64,000 nt of DNA from Mycobacteriales bacterium (GCA_040902655.1 JBBDWV010000028.1:63627-127626), one strand, 5' to 3'. Shown: positions 27,691 to 36,955, counted from the stretch's first letter. Numbers and translations: made by a program. Notes: a model not told the origin generated them from the letters alone.

Positions 27691-28079
27691 CGATCCTGCT
27701 GCTGGACACCCACGCCTACGTGTGGGCGCTCACTGACCCCGACCGACTGTCACGCCGCGCCCGAGCCGCGATCGAGGCACCGAGCAACGACGTGCTCGTC
27801 TCCGCCGCGACCGCGTGGGAGATGGCGATCAAGCACCGCGCCGGAAAGTGGCCGGAAGCCGAAATCCTGCTGGCCCAGCACGACGACCTCACGAGCAGAC
27901 TCGGCGCGCAGACGCTCGACATCTCCGCCGCCGACGCGATCCGCGCGGGGAGCCTCGACTGGGACCATGCCGATCCGTTCGACCGGATGCTTGCCGCCCA
28001 GTCACTACTCCACCAGGCCGCGCTCGTGACCCGCGACGCAGCGTTCGGCCACCTGCGCGGACTGACCATCATCTGGTGA
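27687..28079 (+). CDS. PIN-domain toxin (Sll0205-like VapC)
   Basis: 130 residues; GTG start inside the antitoxin stop. Motifs LLLDTHAYVWALTD, SAATAWEMAIKH, DWDHADPFDRMLAAQ and LVTRDAAF give the four acidic PIN positions. RNase toxin of a type II module; antitoxin first, autoregulated via the palindrome at 27447. Confidence 0.88.
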   Translation: MTILLLDTHAYVWALTDPDRLSRRARAAIEAPSNDVLVSAATAWEMAIKHRAGKWPEAEILLAQHDDLTSRLGAQTLDISAADAIRAGSLDWDHADPFDRMLAAQSLLHQAALVTRDAAFGHLRGLTIIW

Positions 28080-28442
28080 CGACGCGGGCGCCAGGCCAGA
28101 GGAGCGCCCAGCCGCGCCGGGGCAACATCCTCATCTGCCGCAATGCGCTCCTGCCGCCGCGCCAGCCCGAAGGACGCGTCGGTGGAGTCGGCGTTCGCAC
28201 GAGGCATTCCTATGGCGCGCGACGAAGGCGGGCAACGTCACCGCGCAGTCGCTGACTGCTCGCCCTCCGGGCAGCGGAGAGCCGTCCGCGCGCTGGCGGG
28301 CGGCGATTCCGTCGGTGGTCGGCGGAGGGGAGGTGATGCGAACGCTGTATGAGTATCGCTAAGCGCGATCTCGCCCTCGACGACGCTGCGAAGGCGCTGG
28401 CTGACACAGGTCGGGCGCCTGGGATTGGGTCGTCACCCGCGT
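28080..28442. other. 363-nt stretch without a recognisable gene
   Basis: Between the PIN toxin and the DUF4230 gene. There is a strong ribosome-site-like GGAGGGGAGGTG before an ATG at 28336, but the reading frame (MRTLYEYR) stops after eight codons. A second short frame begins MSIAKRDLALDDAAKALADT (28351) and looks coding at first but runs into low-complexity Arg-rich sequence. Probably decayed sequence at the edge of the decay zone that follows. Confidence 0.4.
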
Positions 28443-29123
28443 CTAGGGACGGACGTCGGGCGAGAACGCGACGTGCACGTCGGTGTAGCCGAGCGTGCCG
28501 AGCAGGCCGGTGAGCATGGAGCGGGTGTTGTCCTCGGCCCGCTTCTGCAGCCCGCCGGCCTTGGCCGCCTCGCCCATCTGCGTCTGCGCGGCCAGGTACA
28601 GCTCCCGCTCGCTGGTGGGGTCGTCGGAGAAGACCCCACCGAGGCGGTCAAGCACGCCGCGCTGGCGCGAGTAGACCCGACTCTGCTCAGGGTCGACCCG
28701 CGCGTCCGACAGGGCCGCGGGCGGCAGGACGACGTCGACCCGCTTGCCGTCGGCGGAAACCGTGACCGCGTCCTTGCCGATCCCCGTGAAGTCGACGTAG
28801 GCGTCGACGCTGCCCTGGGCCACGAACAGTGTCCGCTCGCCGGCCACCAGCGATGGCAGCTTGCCCACGTCCTTCTCGATGTCGACGATCACCTGGAAGC
28901 TGCCGGTGGCCGCCTGGAAGCGCGCCAGATCGGCCAGCGAGGTGAGCAGCACAGGGGCGCTGCGGTCGACCGTCTTGGTGCCGAAGGGGTTCGACAGCGA
29001 CGGCAGCGACGGCAGGTTCACGCTCTGCAGTCCGATCGCGAGCAGCACGACGACGACAGCGGTCAAGCTCACGCTGCGCCAGCGGCGGTCGCGGCCGCGC
29101 ACGACGCTCGGGTGCTCAGCCAT
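28443..29123 (-). CDS. DUF4230 membrane-anchored protein
   Basis: 226 residues. One N-terminal membrane segment (residues ~17-34, VSLTAVVVVLLAIGLQSV), then a domain with LTSLADLARFQAATGSFQVI and GERTLFVAQGSVDAYVDF that fits DUF4230, a family with unknown function found outside the membrane. Stands among transport gene remnants. Possibly the first intact gene left of the decay zone. Confidence 0.75.
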   Translation of the reverse strand: MAEHPSVVRGRDRRWRSVSLTAVVVVLLAIGLQSVNLPSLPSLSNPFGTKTVDRSAPVLLTSLADLARFQAATGSFQVIVDIEKDVGKLPSLVAGERTLFVAQGSVDAYVDFTGIGKDAVTVSADGKRVDVVLPPAALSDARVDPEQSRVYSRQRGVLDRLGGVFSDDPTSERELYLAAQTQMGEAAKAGGLQKRAEDNTRSMLTGLLGTLGYTDVHVAFSPDVRP

Positions 29124-29269
29124 GGCGGCTACCTGCCCGGACGGACCTGCGCTCAGTCCTGGCGAGCCTGCAGCAACGTCCGCCGTCAGTTCCGCATGAC
29201 GAGGTGCTGGAGGAGCTCCTCGAGCACGCCGGGGTGGCGAGCAGATCGGTGAGAGCTTCGGCCTCGCCT

Positions 29270-29700
29270 AGATCACGGCCGCGCTCGTTCAGCCGCTGCT
29301 TGCCACGCCTGGTCGGCGCAGGACCAGCACCTACGTGCCGGACCCGACCTGGCCAGGCCGAGCACCGGCCACCAGCTCGTGATCGGCAGCACGAGGCCGA
29401 AGCCAGGAAGGCCACCGTCAGCGCCACCTTCGTGAGCGACTGGTGCACTTCGTGGATCGGCTCGTACAGCTTCTCGGGCACGCCTCGCTGAACACCCGCC
29501 CTCCGACGAAGGCGGCGAAGATGCCGGTGCCACGCCGAGCTGTCGTGTTGCCTCGAGGGCGAACGTGCCGACCGCCTCTCCCGCCGGTGCGGTGGCGAGC
29601 GCACCGACCAGCAGCACGAAGGGCAGGGCGAGGCCGTCGTTGGCCGCCGCCCACGACGAGCAGGAGTCGATCCGCGGTGATCATGTGGCGCTGGTTCCCG
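29270..29700 (-). pseudogene. Decayed cation:proton antiporter fragment
   Basis: Pieces of a CPA-type antiporter appear in order in all three reverse frames: AAANDGLALPFVLLVGALA (29600-29660), GIFAAFVGGRVFSE (~29500-29530), VPEKLYEPIHEVHQSLTKVA (~29430-29490) and FGLVLPITSWW (~29370-29400). The first matches the SGANDGLALP motif of the intact antiporter at 15193. At least three frameshifts are needed to read it, so it is not functional. The segment 29701-29856 may hold its further upstream residue. Confidence 0.75.
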
Positions 29701-29856
29701 TGCTGCTGCGGCTCCTCCTGTTCTGCTGCGCCTCCACCTCAGCGGGATCCTCGGGCTTGCTGCGGACCTGCAGCGGCGCCGCTCGAGGAAGAGGAACTCG
29801 CGTGGCACCCGCCTGCGACTCCGGTAGTTCTCCCGGTCGGCTGTGCGCCGGCCCGG

Positions 29857-30627
29857 TCAGCCGGCGTCGTCGCGGCGAGCCGCCTGGTCCCGGCTCCGGT
29901 AGGACGCCACGGCCTGCTCGTGCGCCGCGTCGCCCTCCTGGCCGGGGGGTCGCTCCGCGAGCGCCGGTATGGCGTCCTCCTCGCCGTACACCACCAGCCG
30001 GTCGCCGTCCTCCACGACGGTGTCCATGCGCGGCACCCCGAGGTAGAGGCCAGACCGGCGGTAGATGCCGAGCACCATGACGCCCTCGTCGCGCAGGCGG
30101 AGATCCCCGAGGGTGCGGCCGGTCAGCCAGTCGCCCGTACGGATGTCGATCTCGGCGACGCTGTAGTCGTCACTGATGTGCAGCAGCTTGTCGTAGTCGC
30201 GCACGTTCAGGCTGGTGTACCGCCGCAGCGCCCACTCGGTGAGGCGGGTCAGCCCGCGGTCGACCAGTGAGCTGCCCGCGAGGACGCGCAGCGCGACCAG
30301 ACCGCCTCCCAGCACCGCGATCCGGGTCGCGGTCTGCGAGCTGTCGGCGTCCGCGAACGACAGCAGCAGCGACGTCAGGCTTGTGACGACACCGGCGGCA
30401 CCGAGCAGCATCAGCTGCAGCACGATGCGGCGCCGCACCGGGTGGTTGACCACCGACTCGGACTCGTTGGTGGTGAAGCCGGCGCCGCTGAACGCCGACC
30501 GCGCCTGGAAGCGCGCGATGTCGCGAGACAGGCCGGTGGCGGTGAGCATCACCGTCGCGACACGGGTGACGACGATCGACAGTGTGATGATCGCGAGCAG
30601 CGAGACGATAGCGACCTTCCGCGGCAC
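29857..30627 (-). CDS. TrkA_C (RCK-C) domain membrane protein
   Basis: 256 residues. Three membrane segments lie in residues 1-115, with a conserved loop LSRDIARFQARSAFSGAGFT between the first and second. Residues ~150-215 form an RCK-C/TrkA-C ligand-binding domain (VAEIDIRTGDWLTGRTLGDL, then VEDGDRLVVYG). These proteins are thought to gate or regulate K+ or other ion transport through a nucleotide ligand. The tail is charged and low complexity. Intact, although both neighbours are decayed. Confidence 0.75.
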   Translation of the reverse strand: MPRKVAIVSLLAIITLSIVVTRVATVMLTATGLSRDIARFQARSAFSGAGFTTNESESVVNHPVRRRIVLQLMLLGAAGVVTSLTSLLLSFADADSSQTATRIAVLGGGLVALRVLAGSSLVDRGLTRLTEWALRRYTSLNVRDYDKLLHISDDYSVAEIDIRTGDWLTGRTLGDLRLRDEGVMVLGIYRRSGLYLGVPRMDTVVEDGDRLVVYGEEDAIPALAERPPGQEGDAAHEQAVASYRSRDQAARRDDAG

Positions 30628-30639
30628 CTCGCCGCCGAA

Positions 30640-30883
30640 ACGGGCGGCGGTGGGTCAGGAGTCGGGCTCCGGCGGCCCGAGTAGGTACGCACCACGGTCT
30701 CGCGCAGGTTGATCTCGATAGCGGTCCCTCGATCTCGACCGCGTCGCCTGTGCGGAAGGGGGCGCGGAACAGCAGCAGCGGCGCCGTACCCCCGCCGATC
30801 AGCCGCTTGAGCAGCAGCAGGACGAAGAGCGTGCCGATGCCCGCAGCGATGCGGGGGGCGGCGTCGGTCAGCGTGTCGGGCAC
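30640..30883 (-). pseudogene. Mechanosensitive channel (MscS-type) remnant
   Basis: The reverse frame from 30883 begins MPDTLTDAAPRIAAGIGTLF, then LLLFRAPFRTGDAVEIEG, the MscS pore-to-beta-domain junction. A frameshift follows, and the next frame continues AIEINLRETVVRTYSGRRSP, the expected next piece of an MscS protein. The N-terminal helices and the C-terminal domain are missing. Truncated and frameshifted. Confidence 0.7.
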
Positions 30884-31023
30884 CGGCTGGCCTGTCGTCG
30901 GTACAGCCGTTTCTGTTCCCGATGCTCGGCTCCGGCTCGACGTGCGTGCGTGACGATCGCGTGACGACGTGTCGCCCAGCGCTGTCAGTGGGTAGCAGCA
31001 CCCGGTCGGAAGGAGGCGAGCGG

Positions 31024-31128
31024 ATGCTGCTGGAACAGCTCGGCACGAGCGGGATTCATCTGATGACGGTAGTTCTGTCGGAAATCGGCGCGTACGCGGG
31101 GGTCATCGCGTTTGCGCGGCTCGCCGGC
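31024..31128 (+). pseudogene. YetF/DUF421-like N-terminal fragment
   Basis: From the ATG at 31024 (GGAGGCGAGCGG upstream serves as ribosome site) the first ~35 residues, GIHLMTVVLSEIGAYAGVI then AFARLAG, match the first helix of DUF421 (YetF-type) membrane proteins. Homology stops at RLAG, where family members continue into the SFSKMSSFDF region. The frame then runs on through unrelated sequence to 31476. A truncated gene. Confidence 0.55.
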
Positions 31129-31227
31129 GAGCCGTTCGACGACGAGCTGCTGCAGGGCGTGCAGGGCGTCGAGGCGGGCGAGATCCAGACGGCTGCGGGT
31201 AGTCGCCGGCAGCAGTCGTTGATCTCC

Positions 31228-31398
31228 TCAGCAGGCGGGCCGTTGCTGCTGCGTACGGCCACAGCCACCTTTCGGATTTCGCGGAGCGCGCTCCTTCAGC
31301 AGGTACAGCAGCGTGCCGAGCACGGACAGCGCGCTGTCGACCGCCACGAGCGGCGGGTCCCGCCGCAGCGCAACCACGAGGAACATGACGCTGCCCAC
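31228..31398 (-). pseudogene. Small membrane-protein remnant, unassigned
   Basis: Reverse frame reading GSVMFLVVALRRDPPLVAVD then SALSVLGTLLYLLKER, two hydrophobic stretches like a helical hairpin. A TAG stop splits it from an upstream in-frame RWLACTA, which looks like the same helix, so a nonsense mutation is likely. I do not recognise the family. It lies directly downstream of the BCCT gene. Confidence 0.4.
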
Positions 31399-31426
31399 GA
31401 GCTAGGCCGTGCAGGCGAGCCAACGC

Positions 31427-32959
31427 TTACCGCTCTGCGCCGACCCGCGCGTGCTCGACTCGCCGCGGCGGCGTGAACGTGCCCGGGCCGGTCGGCTCGC
31501 TGCGCAACCCCTTGACCAGCGCGACGAGCGTCAGCAGGAGCACCAACGAGAAGGGGAACGCCGCGACGATGGACGCCGTCTGCAGCCCCTGCAGCCCGCC
31601 GCTGACCAGCAGCACCGCGGCCGATGCGGAGATGATCAGGCCCCAGGCGACGGTGACCGGACGAGCGGGGTCGGCGCCTCCCTTCGTGCTCAGCGAGCCC
31701 AGCACGAACGTCGCCGAGTCGGCGCTGGTGATGAAGAAGGTGACGATGAGCAGCATCGCTGCCAGCGACGCGAACAGCCCCAGCGGAAGGGTGTCGAACA
31801 GCCCGAACAGCTGCGACTCGGTCGCCATCTCGGACAGCCCGGCGCCGTCCTGCTCGGCGAGGATTCCGGCGGCGCCGAACACCGAGAACCACAGGCCGCT
31901 GACGAGCGTCGGCACGCCGAGCACGCCGATGACGAACTCCCGCACGGTCCGCCCGCGGGAGATGCGGGCGACGAAGGTGGCGACGAACGGCGACCAGGAG
32001 ATCCACCAGGCCCAGTAGAAGACGGTCCAGCCGTTGATGAACTCGCTGCGGGTCTCGTCGAACGGCCCGGCCTGCAGGCTCAGGACCGGCAGCTCGCTGA
32101 GGTAGCTGCCCAGCGTCGTGGTGAAGGCGCCGATGAGCTTGCCGGTCGAGGCGGTGGCCAGGACGAACGTGAAGATCGCAACGGCCAGTGTGATGTTGAC
32201 CAGGGACAGCCACTTGATGCCGCGGTGGATACCGGTCAGCGCGGAGACGAGAAAGAGCATCGTGACAACGGCGATGACCGCCAGCTGCACGGCCGAGGAG
32301 ATCTCGACGCCGTCGAAGACCGACGCCAGCCCGCCGTTGACCTGCGCCGCGCCCAGCCCCAGCGAGGTCGCGACGCCGAAGACGGTGGCCACCACGGCGA
32401 GCGTGTCGATGAGCGACCCGACAGGGCCGTCAGCCCGGTCCCCGAGCAGCGGACGGAGGGCGCCGCTGATCGTCGCTTTCCAACCGCGGCGGAAGCGGGC
32501 GTAGGCCAGTGCGAGGGCGAGGACTGAGTAGATCGCCCACGGGTGCAGGCCCCAGTGGAAGAAGGAGTACTGCAGCGCGTCACGCGCCGCCTCAGCGCTG
32601 CCGGCGTCGGCCGTCGCAGGGCTGGTGAAGTGCGACACCGGCTCAGCCACGCCCCAGAACACGAGCCCGATGCCCATGCCCGCGCTGAACAGCATCGAGA
32701 ACCAGGCAAGGGTGCTGAACTCCGGCTGCTCGTCGTCCCCGCCCAGCCGCACCCTCCCGAAGCGGGAGGCGGCGAGGGAGATGACGCCGATCAGCAGGAC
32801 GGTCGCCGTCACGAGATAGAACCAGCCGAACTGGTCGACGACGAAGACGCGAGCATCGTCGGCAGCCGCGGCGAGCGACTCCGACGCCAGGGCACCCCAC
32901 AGGACGACGGGCAGCACGAGGCTCAGCGAGGCCCAGAAGACAGGGGAGGTCTTCCGCAT
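31427..32959 (-). CDS. BCCT-family transporter (betaine/choline/carnitine)
   Basis: 510 residues from the ATG at 32959 (MRKTSPVFWASLSLVLP) with GAGGAG 13 nt upstream; the frame is open to 33001. Twelve membrane segments. The glycine-rich SAGMGIGLVFWGVAEPVSHF and the tryptophan-rich FYWAWWISWSPFVATFVARI are the BCCT substrate and cation sites. Imports quaternary ammonium osmolytes with Na+ or H+. The tail is short, so osmotic sensing through a long C-terminus like BetP is not evident. Confidence 0.93.
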   Translation of the reverse strand: MRKTSPVFWASLSLVLPVVLWGALASESLAAAADDARVFVVDQFGWFYLVTATVLLIGVISLAASRFGRVRLGGDDEQPEFSTLAWFSMLFSAGMGIGLVFWGVAEPVSHFTSPATADAGSAEAARDALQYSFFHWGLHPWAIYSVLALALAYARFRRGWKATISGALRPLLGDRADGPVGSLIDTLAVVATVFGVATSLGLGAAQVNGGLASVFDGVEISSAVQLAVIAVVTMLFLVSALTGIHRGIKWLSLVNITLAVAIFTFVLATASTGKLIGAFTTTLGSYLSELPVLSLQAGPFDETRSEFINGWTVFYWAWWISWSPFVATFVARISRGRTVREFVIGVLGVPTLVSGLWFSVFGAAGILAEQDGAGLSEMATESQLFGLFDTLPLGLFASLAAMLLIVTFFITSADSATFVLGSLSTKGGADPARPVTVAWGLIISASAAVLLVSGGLQGLQTASIVAAFPFSLVLLLTLVALVKGLRSEPTGPGTFTPPRRVEHARVGAER

Positions 32960-33220
32960 GGAGGTGGTCAGCTCCTCGGATCGTGGGTCGACGGCGGGCA
33001 CAAATTATGACAAGCCAGCCACACCCGCTTTGCGTTCCCGACGTGACGGGACACACGTGGGACGCGTTCGGCTGGGTGTGGGCACCTGCGACGGCAGCCT
33101 GCGCTGCGACGCCTATCGGGCGCTTCGACCTCACGCTGCCGGGCCGTCCGCCCAGACAGCAGCAGCGATCGGCAAGGCTGGCCAAGGGACCACCCGCGTC
33201 CCAGGAGTGACCGAGCCGGA

Positions 33221-34544
33221 TCAGGCGGCAGGTCTGCCTCGGGGCGGGCGTACGGACGCACTGGTGACGCCAGGCTCGGCCCTCCACAGCGCCTCAGCCG
33301 GGATCTGCCGGAGCGCCACCGGGTGAACGTCCAGATCCGCCACCACGAACACCCGCCAGTTGACCTCCGGGGCCAGCGCCTCGAGCTGCCCCGGCAGGTA
33401 GCCGTTGACGGCGGTGCGCTGGTCGCCCGCGGACAGCACGAAGTCGAGGTAGATCTCCTTCTGCATCCCGTCCGGCCGCGGCCAGTCCGGACGGTGACTG
33501 CGGACCCCCGTCTCGTTCGCCTGTAGCCAGATGCCGTAGTCGAGCGCTTGTAGCACAACCTTGGGGTCGTGGCCCACCTTCGTCTCGACGACGTGGAGCC
33601 GGCCCGCACCGTCGCAGCCGAGGAAGTCGATGAACCCGGGGCGTCCTGGTCCGCGGTAGGCCGGGTACTCCCGCGCCAGGAAGGGCAGCCCGAGCGCCGC
33701 TGGCGGCGACATCCCGATGCTCGCCTGCAGCCGGTGCTCGGTCTGGCGCGTGGTGAGTGAGCCGCCCGCGCTCACCGATGCAGCCACGGCCTCCAGGATC
33801 TCACTCAACTCGGTGTCGGTCATGGGACCTTTCAGCACCACGTTGACCACCTTGTGTCCCGGCTGCGGACGGCTGTACTGCACACCGGCCTGCACCCGAA
33901 GGCCACTGCGCGTCTGGGACAGCCGCAGGACCTGCAGGCCGCGGTGGTGCCAGGACAGATAGTTCGCCCGGCCATGCGCCTCGAGGCCGTCGAGGCCGGG
34001 ATCCGCCAGCAACCGCTCGACCCACGCCGCCCTCCTGTTGTCGAGGACGAACGGCTCCACCGTGCGTTGCTCGAGTGCCGCAGAGGTCGTGAGGACCTCG
34101 GATCTCGACAGGGTGAAGGGCTCGCCGGTGAGGGTCCGGACGGTGACAGGTGTGTCGACCCAGGGCAGGCGGCGAGCGACCTCGCGCGCGTGCTGGTCCG
34201 ACAGGACGAGCACGAGCTCCCGGTCGTGCTGCCACGCCAGGGCGTAGGCCAGCACCTCGTCGGTAGCGGTCGGGACCTCCGTCGGCGCGGACGACCGCGA
34301 GCAGCGTGGTCGCGTCAGCGTCCTCGTACCACCATGCGAAGCTCGTCATCGCGCGCGGCGCGAAGGGACGAGCACCGGCGCCGAAGACCTCGTCGGCCAG
34401 CCGCTGGGCCTCGGGCGCGAACGCGTCGTGCACGTTCTTGGCCTGACGCGCCTTCGACAGCGGAGCTCCGGCGGCGGCCTGCATCTCCAGCCCCATCGCA
34501 GCCAGCAGGTCCTGCTCGTCGCGGATCACGTCGTTCGGGTCCAT
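33221..34544 (-). pseudogene. DUF91/NucS-like nuclease gene with a frameshift
   Basis: Starts at the ATG at 34544 (MDPNDVIRDEQDLLAAMGLE) and reads well to about 34285 (TTLLAVVRAD). From there the good coding frame is a different one, continuing PTEVPTATDEVLAYALAW to the stop at 33221. The joined protein would be ~440 residues. Its C-terminal half has GFIDFLGCDGAGRLHVVETK, the D...ExK pattern of PD-(D/E)XK nucleases of the DUF91/NucS type. One base insertion, or two bases lost near CGCGCC, explains the break. It may be a real mutation or a base-call error. First gene of the defence island. Confidence 0.7.
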
Positions 34545-34574
34545 GACGCCCAACGTAACGCCGGCTGCTCCCGG

Positions 34575-35777
34575 TCACTGGTCATCGTCGGCCTCCAGCT
34601 CCTCCTCGTACTCGCGCTGCAGGCGCTGGGCCGTCCGGTGCAGCAGGCTGACGGGGAACGGGTAGCTGAGCCGGTAGCCGACGTGGCCGAGCTGGACCTC
34701 GACCCCGTCGTCCAGCTGGAGCAGGTCACCGTCGAAGTCGTCGTCGCTGTAGAGGATGTCCTCCAGCTCGAGGAGACTCTCCGCGCCGGTCGCTGCCAGC
34801 AGGGACGCCTCGTCCAGGACGACGTCGGGCGCGTGACGCAGTGCGTACTCAGGCGAGGTGATGTCCTCGTCGAGGAACAGCTCGCTGTCCAGCGGGACGA
34901 ACCGGTCGGGGTGGCGCATCAGCTTGGACCACACCTCGGTCACGCTGTCGCCCAGCCCGCGGTGCGCCGGCTGGAGCGACTGCTGGTAGGCAGTGTTGCC
35001 GCCCGGCGACACGTGCACCACCCGGACTCGGTCCGCGCCGTGTGCCCGATCCTTCTCGAGCGCGTGCGCGAGCAGCTGCTGACGGACCAGCTGGTAGAGC
35101 GGCTCCTGCAGGATCTGCTCGAAGGGCAGCGCCGGCAGGATCGGGCCGTCGGGGTCGCTCCAGGCCGCGCCGTACCGCTCCCACCGGGTCTGGTCCTTGA
35201 CCGGCTCGGCGGGGCGGGTCCGGTAGGACTCGGTGTACTTCCACTCGACCAGGACGAGCTCGACGAGACCGTCACGCGTGCGGTGGAGGAAGGCGGCGTC
35301 GACGCTCGTGCAGTGGGCGCCGCGGACCCGGGCGCCGGTCGGCGCCTCGTTGAAGTAGTCGGTGGGCCCGATGTACTCGAACGTCAGGAAGCGGCCCGGC
35401 TCGATCTCCAGCACGTCCTGCGTCCCCAACACGTCGGCGAAGGCGAGCCGCAGCCGCTCCGGGTCGTGCACCATCTGGCCGAGCGCGTTGACGCACTGCA
35501 CCTGTGAGGACAGCAGATGGTTGCTCGGGCCGCCGTCGATGCCGGCGTGCCAGGGGATGCCCAGCTCGGCGAACAGCGCCAGCGCCGGCTCACGCACCTC
35601 GGGGAGCAGTGAGAGGGCGGCGTGCTCGCGGGGGAGGCAGAAGTCGTACGCCGGGCCGCGGCTCGCGCCGGTCTTGTCCTCGTACGGGGCAGGCTGCTTC
35701 GCCTCGGGCGGCAGCGTGGTGGTGGAGCTCTTCCAGGTCGTGGCCTGGAGGCGTTGTTGTTCGGTGTAGGTGGTCAT
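34575..35777 (-). CDS. PGN_0703-type putative restriction endonuclease
   Basis: 400 residues from the ATG at 35777 (MTTYTEQQRLQATTWKSSTT). Conserved SSQVQCVNALGQMVHDPERL near residue 87 and a PD-(D/E)XK-like site, CTSVDAAFLHR ... LVLVEWKYTESYR (Asp, then Glu-x-Lys around 160-185), fit the PGN_0703 family of putative restriction endonucleases. No methyltransferase adjoins it. It lies 30 nt upstream of the DUF91-like gene on the same strand, so the two are probably one unit. Confidence 0.75.
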   Translation of the reverse strand: MTTYTEQQRLQATTWKSSTTTLPPEAKQPAPYEDKTGASRGPAYDFCLPREHAALSLLPEVREPALALFAELGIPWHAGIDGGPSNHLLSSQVQCVNALGQMVHDPERLRLAFADVLGTQDVLEIEPGRFLTFEYIGPTDYFNEAPTGARVRGAHCTSVDAAFLHRTRDGLVELVLVEWKYTESYRTRPAEPVKDQTRWERYGAAWSDPDGPILPALPFEQILQEPLYQLVRQQLLAHALEKDRAHGADRVRVVHVSPGGNTAYQQSLQPAHRGLGDSVTEVWSKLMRHPDRFVPLDSELFLDEDITSPEYALRHAPDVVLDEASLLAATGAESLLELEDILYSDDDFDGDLLQLDDGVEVQLGHVGYRLSYPFPVSLLHRTAQRLQREYEEELEADDDQ

Positions 35778-35813
35778 CTTCTTCGACGGTAGAGGCGGGG
35801 TCCGACAGTTTCT

Positions 35814-36047
35814 GTGGACGCGGGCCTGCGACAGGTTCACGATCTGCCGGTGGAGAAGGTCCTGTCGGAGGTCGATGGCAACCTGGTGGCAGCGGCCGCC
35901 GAGGACGGCGTCCGACGAGGATTCATCGAGGACAGCATGACCGTGACCGAGCAGCCGGAGCTCTTCCGTACCGCGACGGGCGACCGGCTGCGCATCCGGC
36001 CCTGCCCGCACCTCCGCTGCGTCGACAACGTCTTCGTACGTACCTGA
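35814..36047 (+). CDS. Small hypothetical protein with Cys-Pro-His motif
   Basis: 77 residues from a GTG at 35814, or 36 from the ATG at 35937. The C-terminal ATGDRLRIRPCPHLRCVDN resembles short Cys/His segments (vHxxxCPH) seen in some actinobacterial proteins, but I cannot name the family. The stop is 6 nt before the macro-domain start, so it may be co-translated with it. It could also be a remnant. Confidence 0.35.
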   Translation: MDAGLRQVHDLPVEKVLSEVDGNLVAAAAEDGVRRGFIEDSMTVTEQPELFRTATGDRLRIRPCPHLRCVDNVFVRT

Positions 36048-36052
36048 CTCCG

Positions 36053-36496
36053 ATGGGTATCCGCCACCTTCGTGGTGACCTGTTCGCGCTCGGGCTGCCC
36101 GCCCTCGCACACGGCTGCAACTGCGCCGGTTCCATGTCCGGCGGCATCGCACGGGCCTTCCGGGCGATGGACGAGGCGATGCACGCGGAGTATCGCCGGC
36201 TGTGCAGCGAGGGAGAGTTCCGCCTCGGCGGCTTCCTGCGCTGGAGGCTCGACGACGGCACCCTCGTCTACAACCTCGCCACCCAGCAGCGGCCCGGGGC
36301 CGACGCCCGGCTGGGCGCCATCGCCGACTCGGTGACGGCCATGCTCGCCGACGCCGAGCAGCAGGGCATCCGTGAGGTCGGCGTGCCGCACCTCGGGGCC
36401 GGCATCGGCGGCCTCGCCTGGGCGGATGTTCGCCAGGTGCTGGAGGAGGCAGGTCAGGCCAGCCCGGTGCTGCTCACGGTGGTGGCGCGAGGCTGA
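36053..36496 (+). CDS. Macro-domain protein (ADP-ribose binding)
   Basis: 147 residues. MGIRHLRGDLFALGLPALAH, then GCNCAGSMSGGIARAFR, is the Asn-containing first loop, and VGVPHLGAGIGGLAWADV the second phosphate-binding loop of macrodomains. Such proteins bind or remove ADP-ribose. In phage-defence settings macro proteins can act as antitoxins to DNA or protein ADP-ribosyltransferases (as DarG does). No ADP-ribosyltransferase is visible next to it. Confidence 0.85.
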   Translation: MGIRHLRGDLFALGLPALAHGCNCAGSMSGGIARAFRAMDEAMHAEYRRLCSEGEFRLGGFLRWRLDDGTLVYNLATQQRPGADARLGAIADSVTAMLADAEQQGIREVGVPHLGAGIGGLAWADVRQVLEEAGQASPVLLTVVARG

Positions 36497-36526
36497 GTGA
36501 CCATGTCAGGCGAGGTGCGTCGTCGC

Positions 36527-36952
36527 TCACAGTGCTGCAGGCGCCGTCCGGACCCCCTCAGCGCGGGCAGCGGCGTGCAGGCGTCTGTCCCACACGGCCA
36601 GGAGCGGGCTCGCCTGCTTCAGGGTCAGGGCGCTGGCCAGATGGACGGCGTCGGCGCCGCTCAGCGCAGACGTCACGGTCAGCTCTGCTGCCTGCAGGGC
36701 CAGCGAGGACGTCAGCTCCACGAGGCGAAGAGCGGGCCGGTAGCCGGCCCAGGCAGTCAGGGCCCGCGCCAGCGCATCATCATCCAGTCGCTGGTTTCGG
36801 CGGGCGGCGTGCAGAGCGGCGGCCACCTCCGGCACCACCAGCCGGCTCGCCACCAGGACGTCGGCGTCGTCCCACAGCCGGGCGATCACATGGCTGCCGT
36901 CCTCCTCCACGAGCAGCTTGATCAGCGCGCTGCTGTCGAGGCAGAGCAGCAC
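36527..36952 (-). CDS. PIN-domain toxin (VapC family)
   Basis: 141 residues: LCLDSSALIKLLVEEDG, VVPEVAAALHAARR, LSGADAVHLASAL and LLAVWDRRLHAAA supply the acidic PIN residues. The start is 3 nt after the antitoxin stop on the same strand. Type II toxin; RNase activity expected. Confidence 0.88.
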   Translation of the reverse strand: MLLCLDSSALIKLLVEEDGSHVIARLWDDADVLVASRLVVPEVAAALHAARRNQRLDDDALARALTAWAGYRPALRLVELTSSLALQAAELTVTSALSGADAVHLASALTLKQASPLLAVWDRRLHAAARAEGVRTAPAAL

Positions 36953-36955
36953 GGT

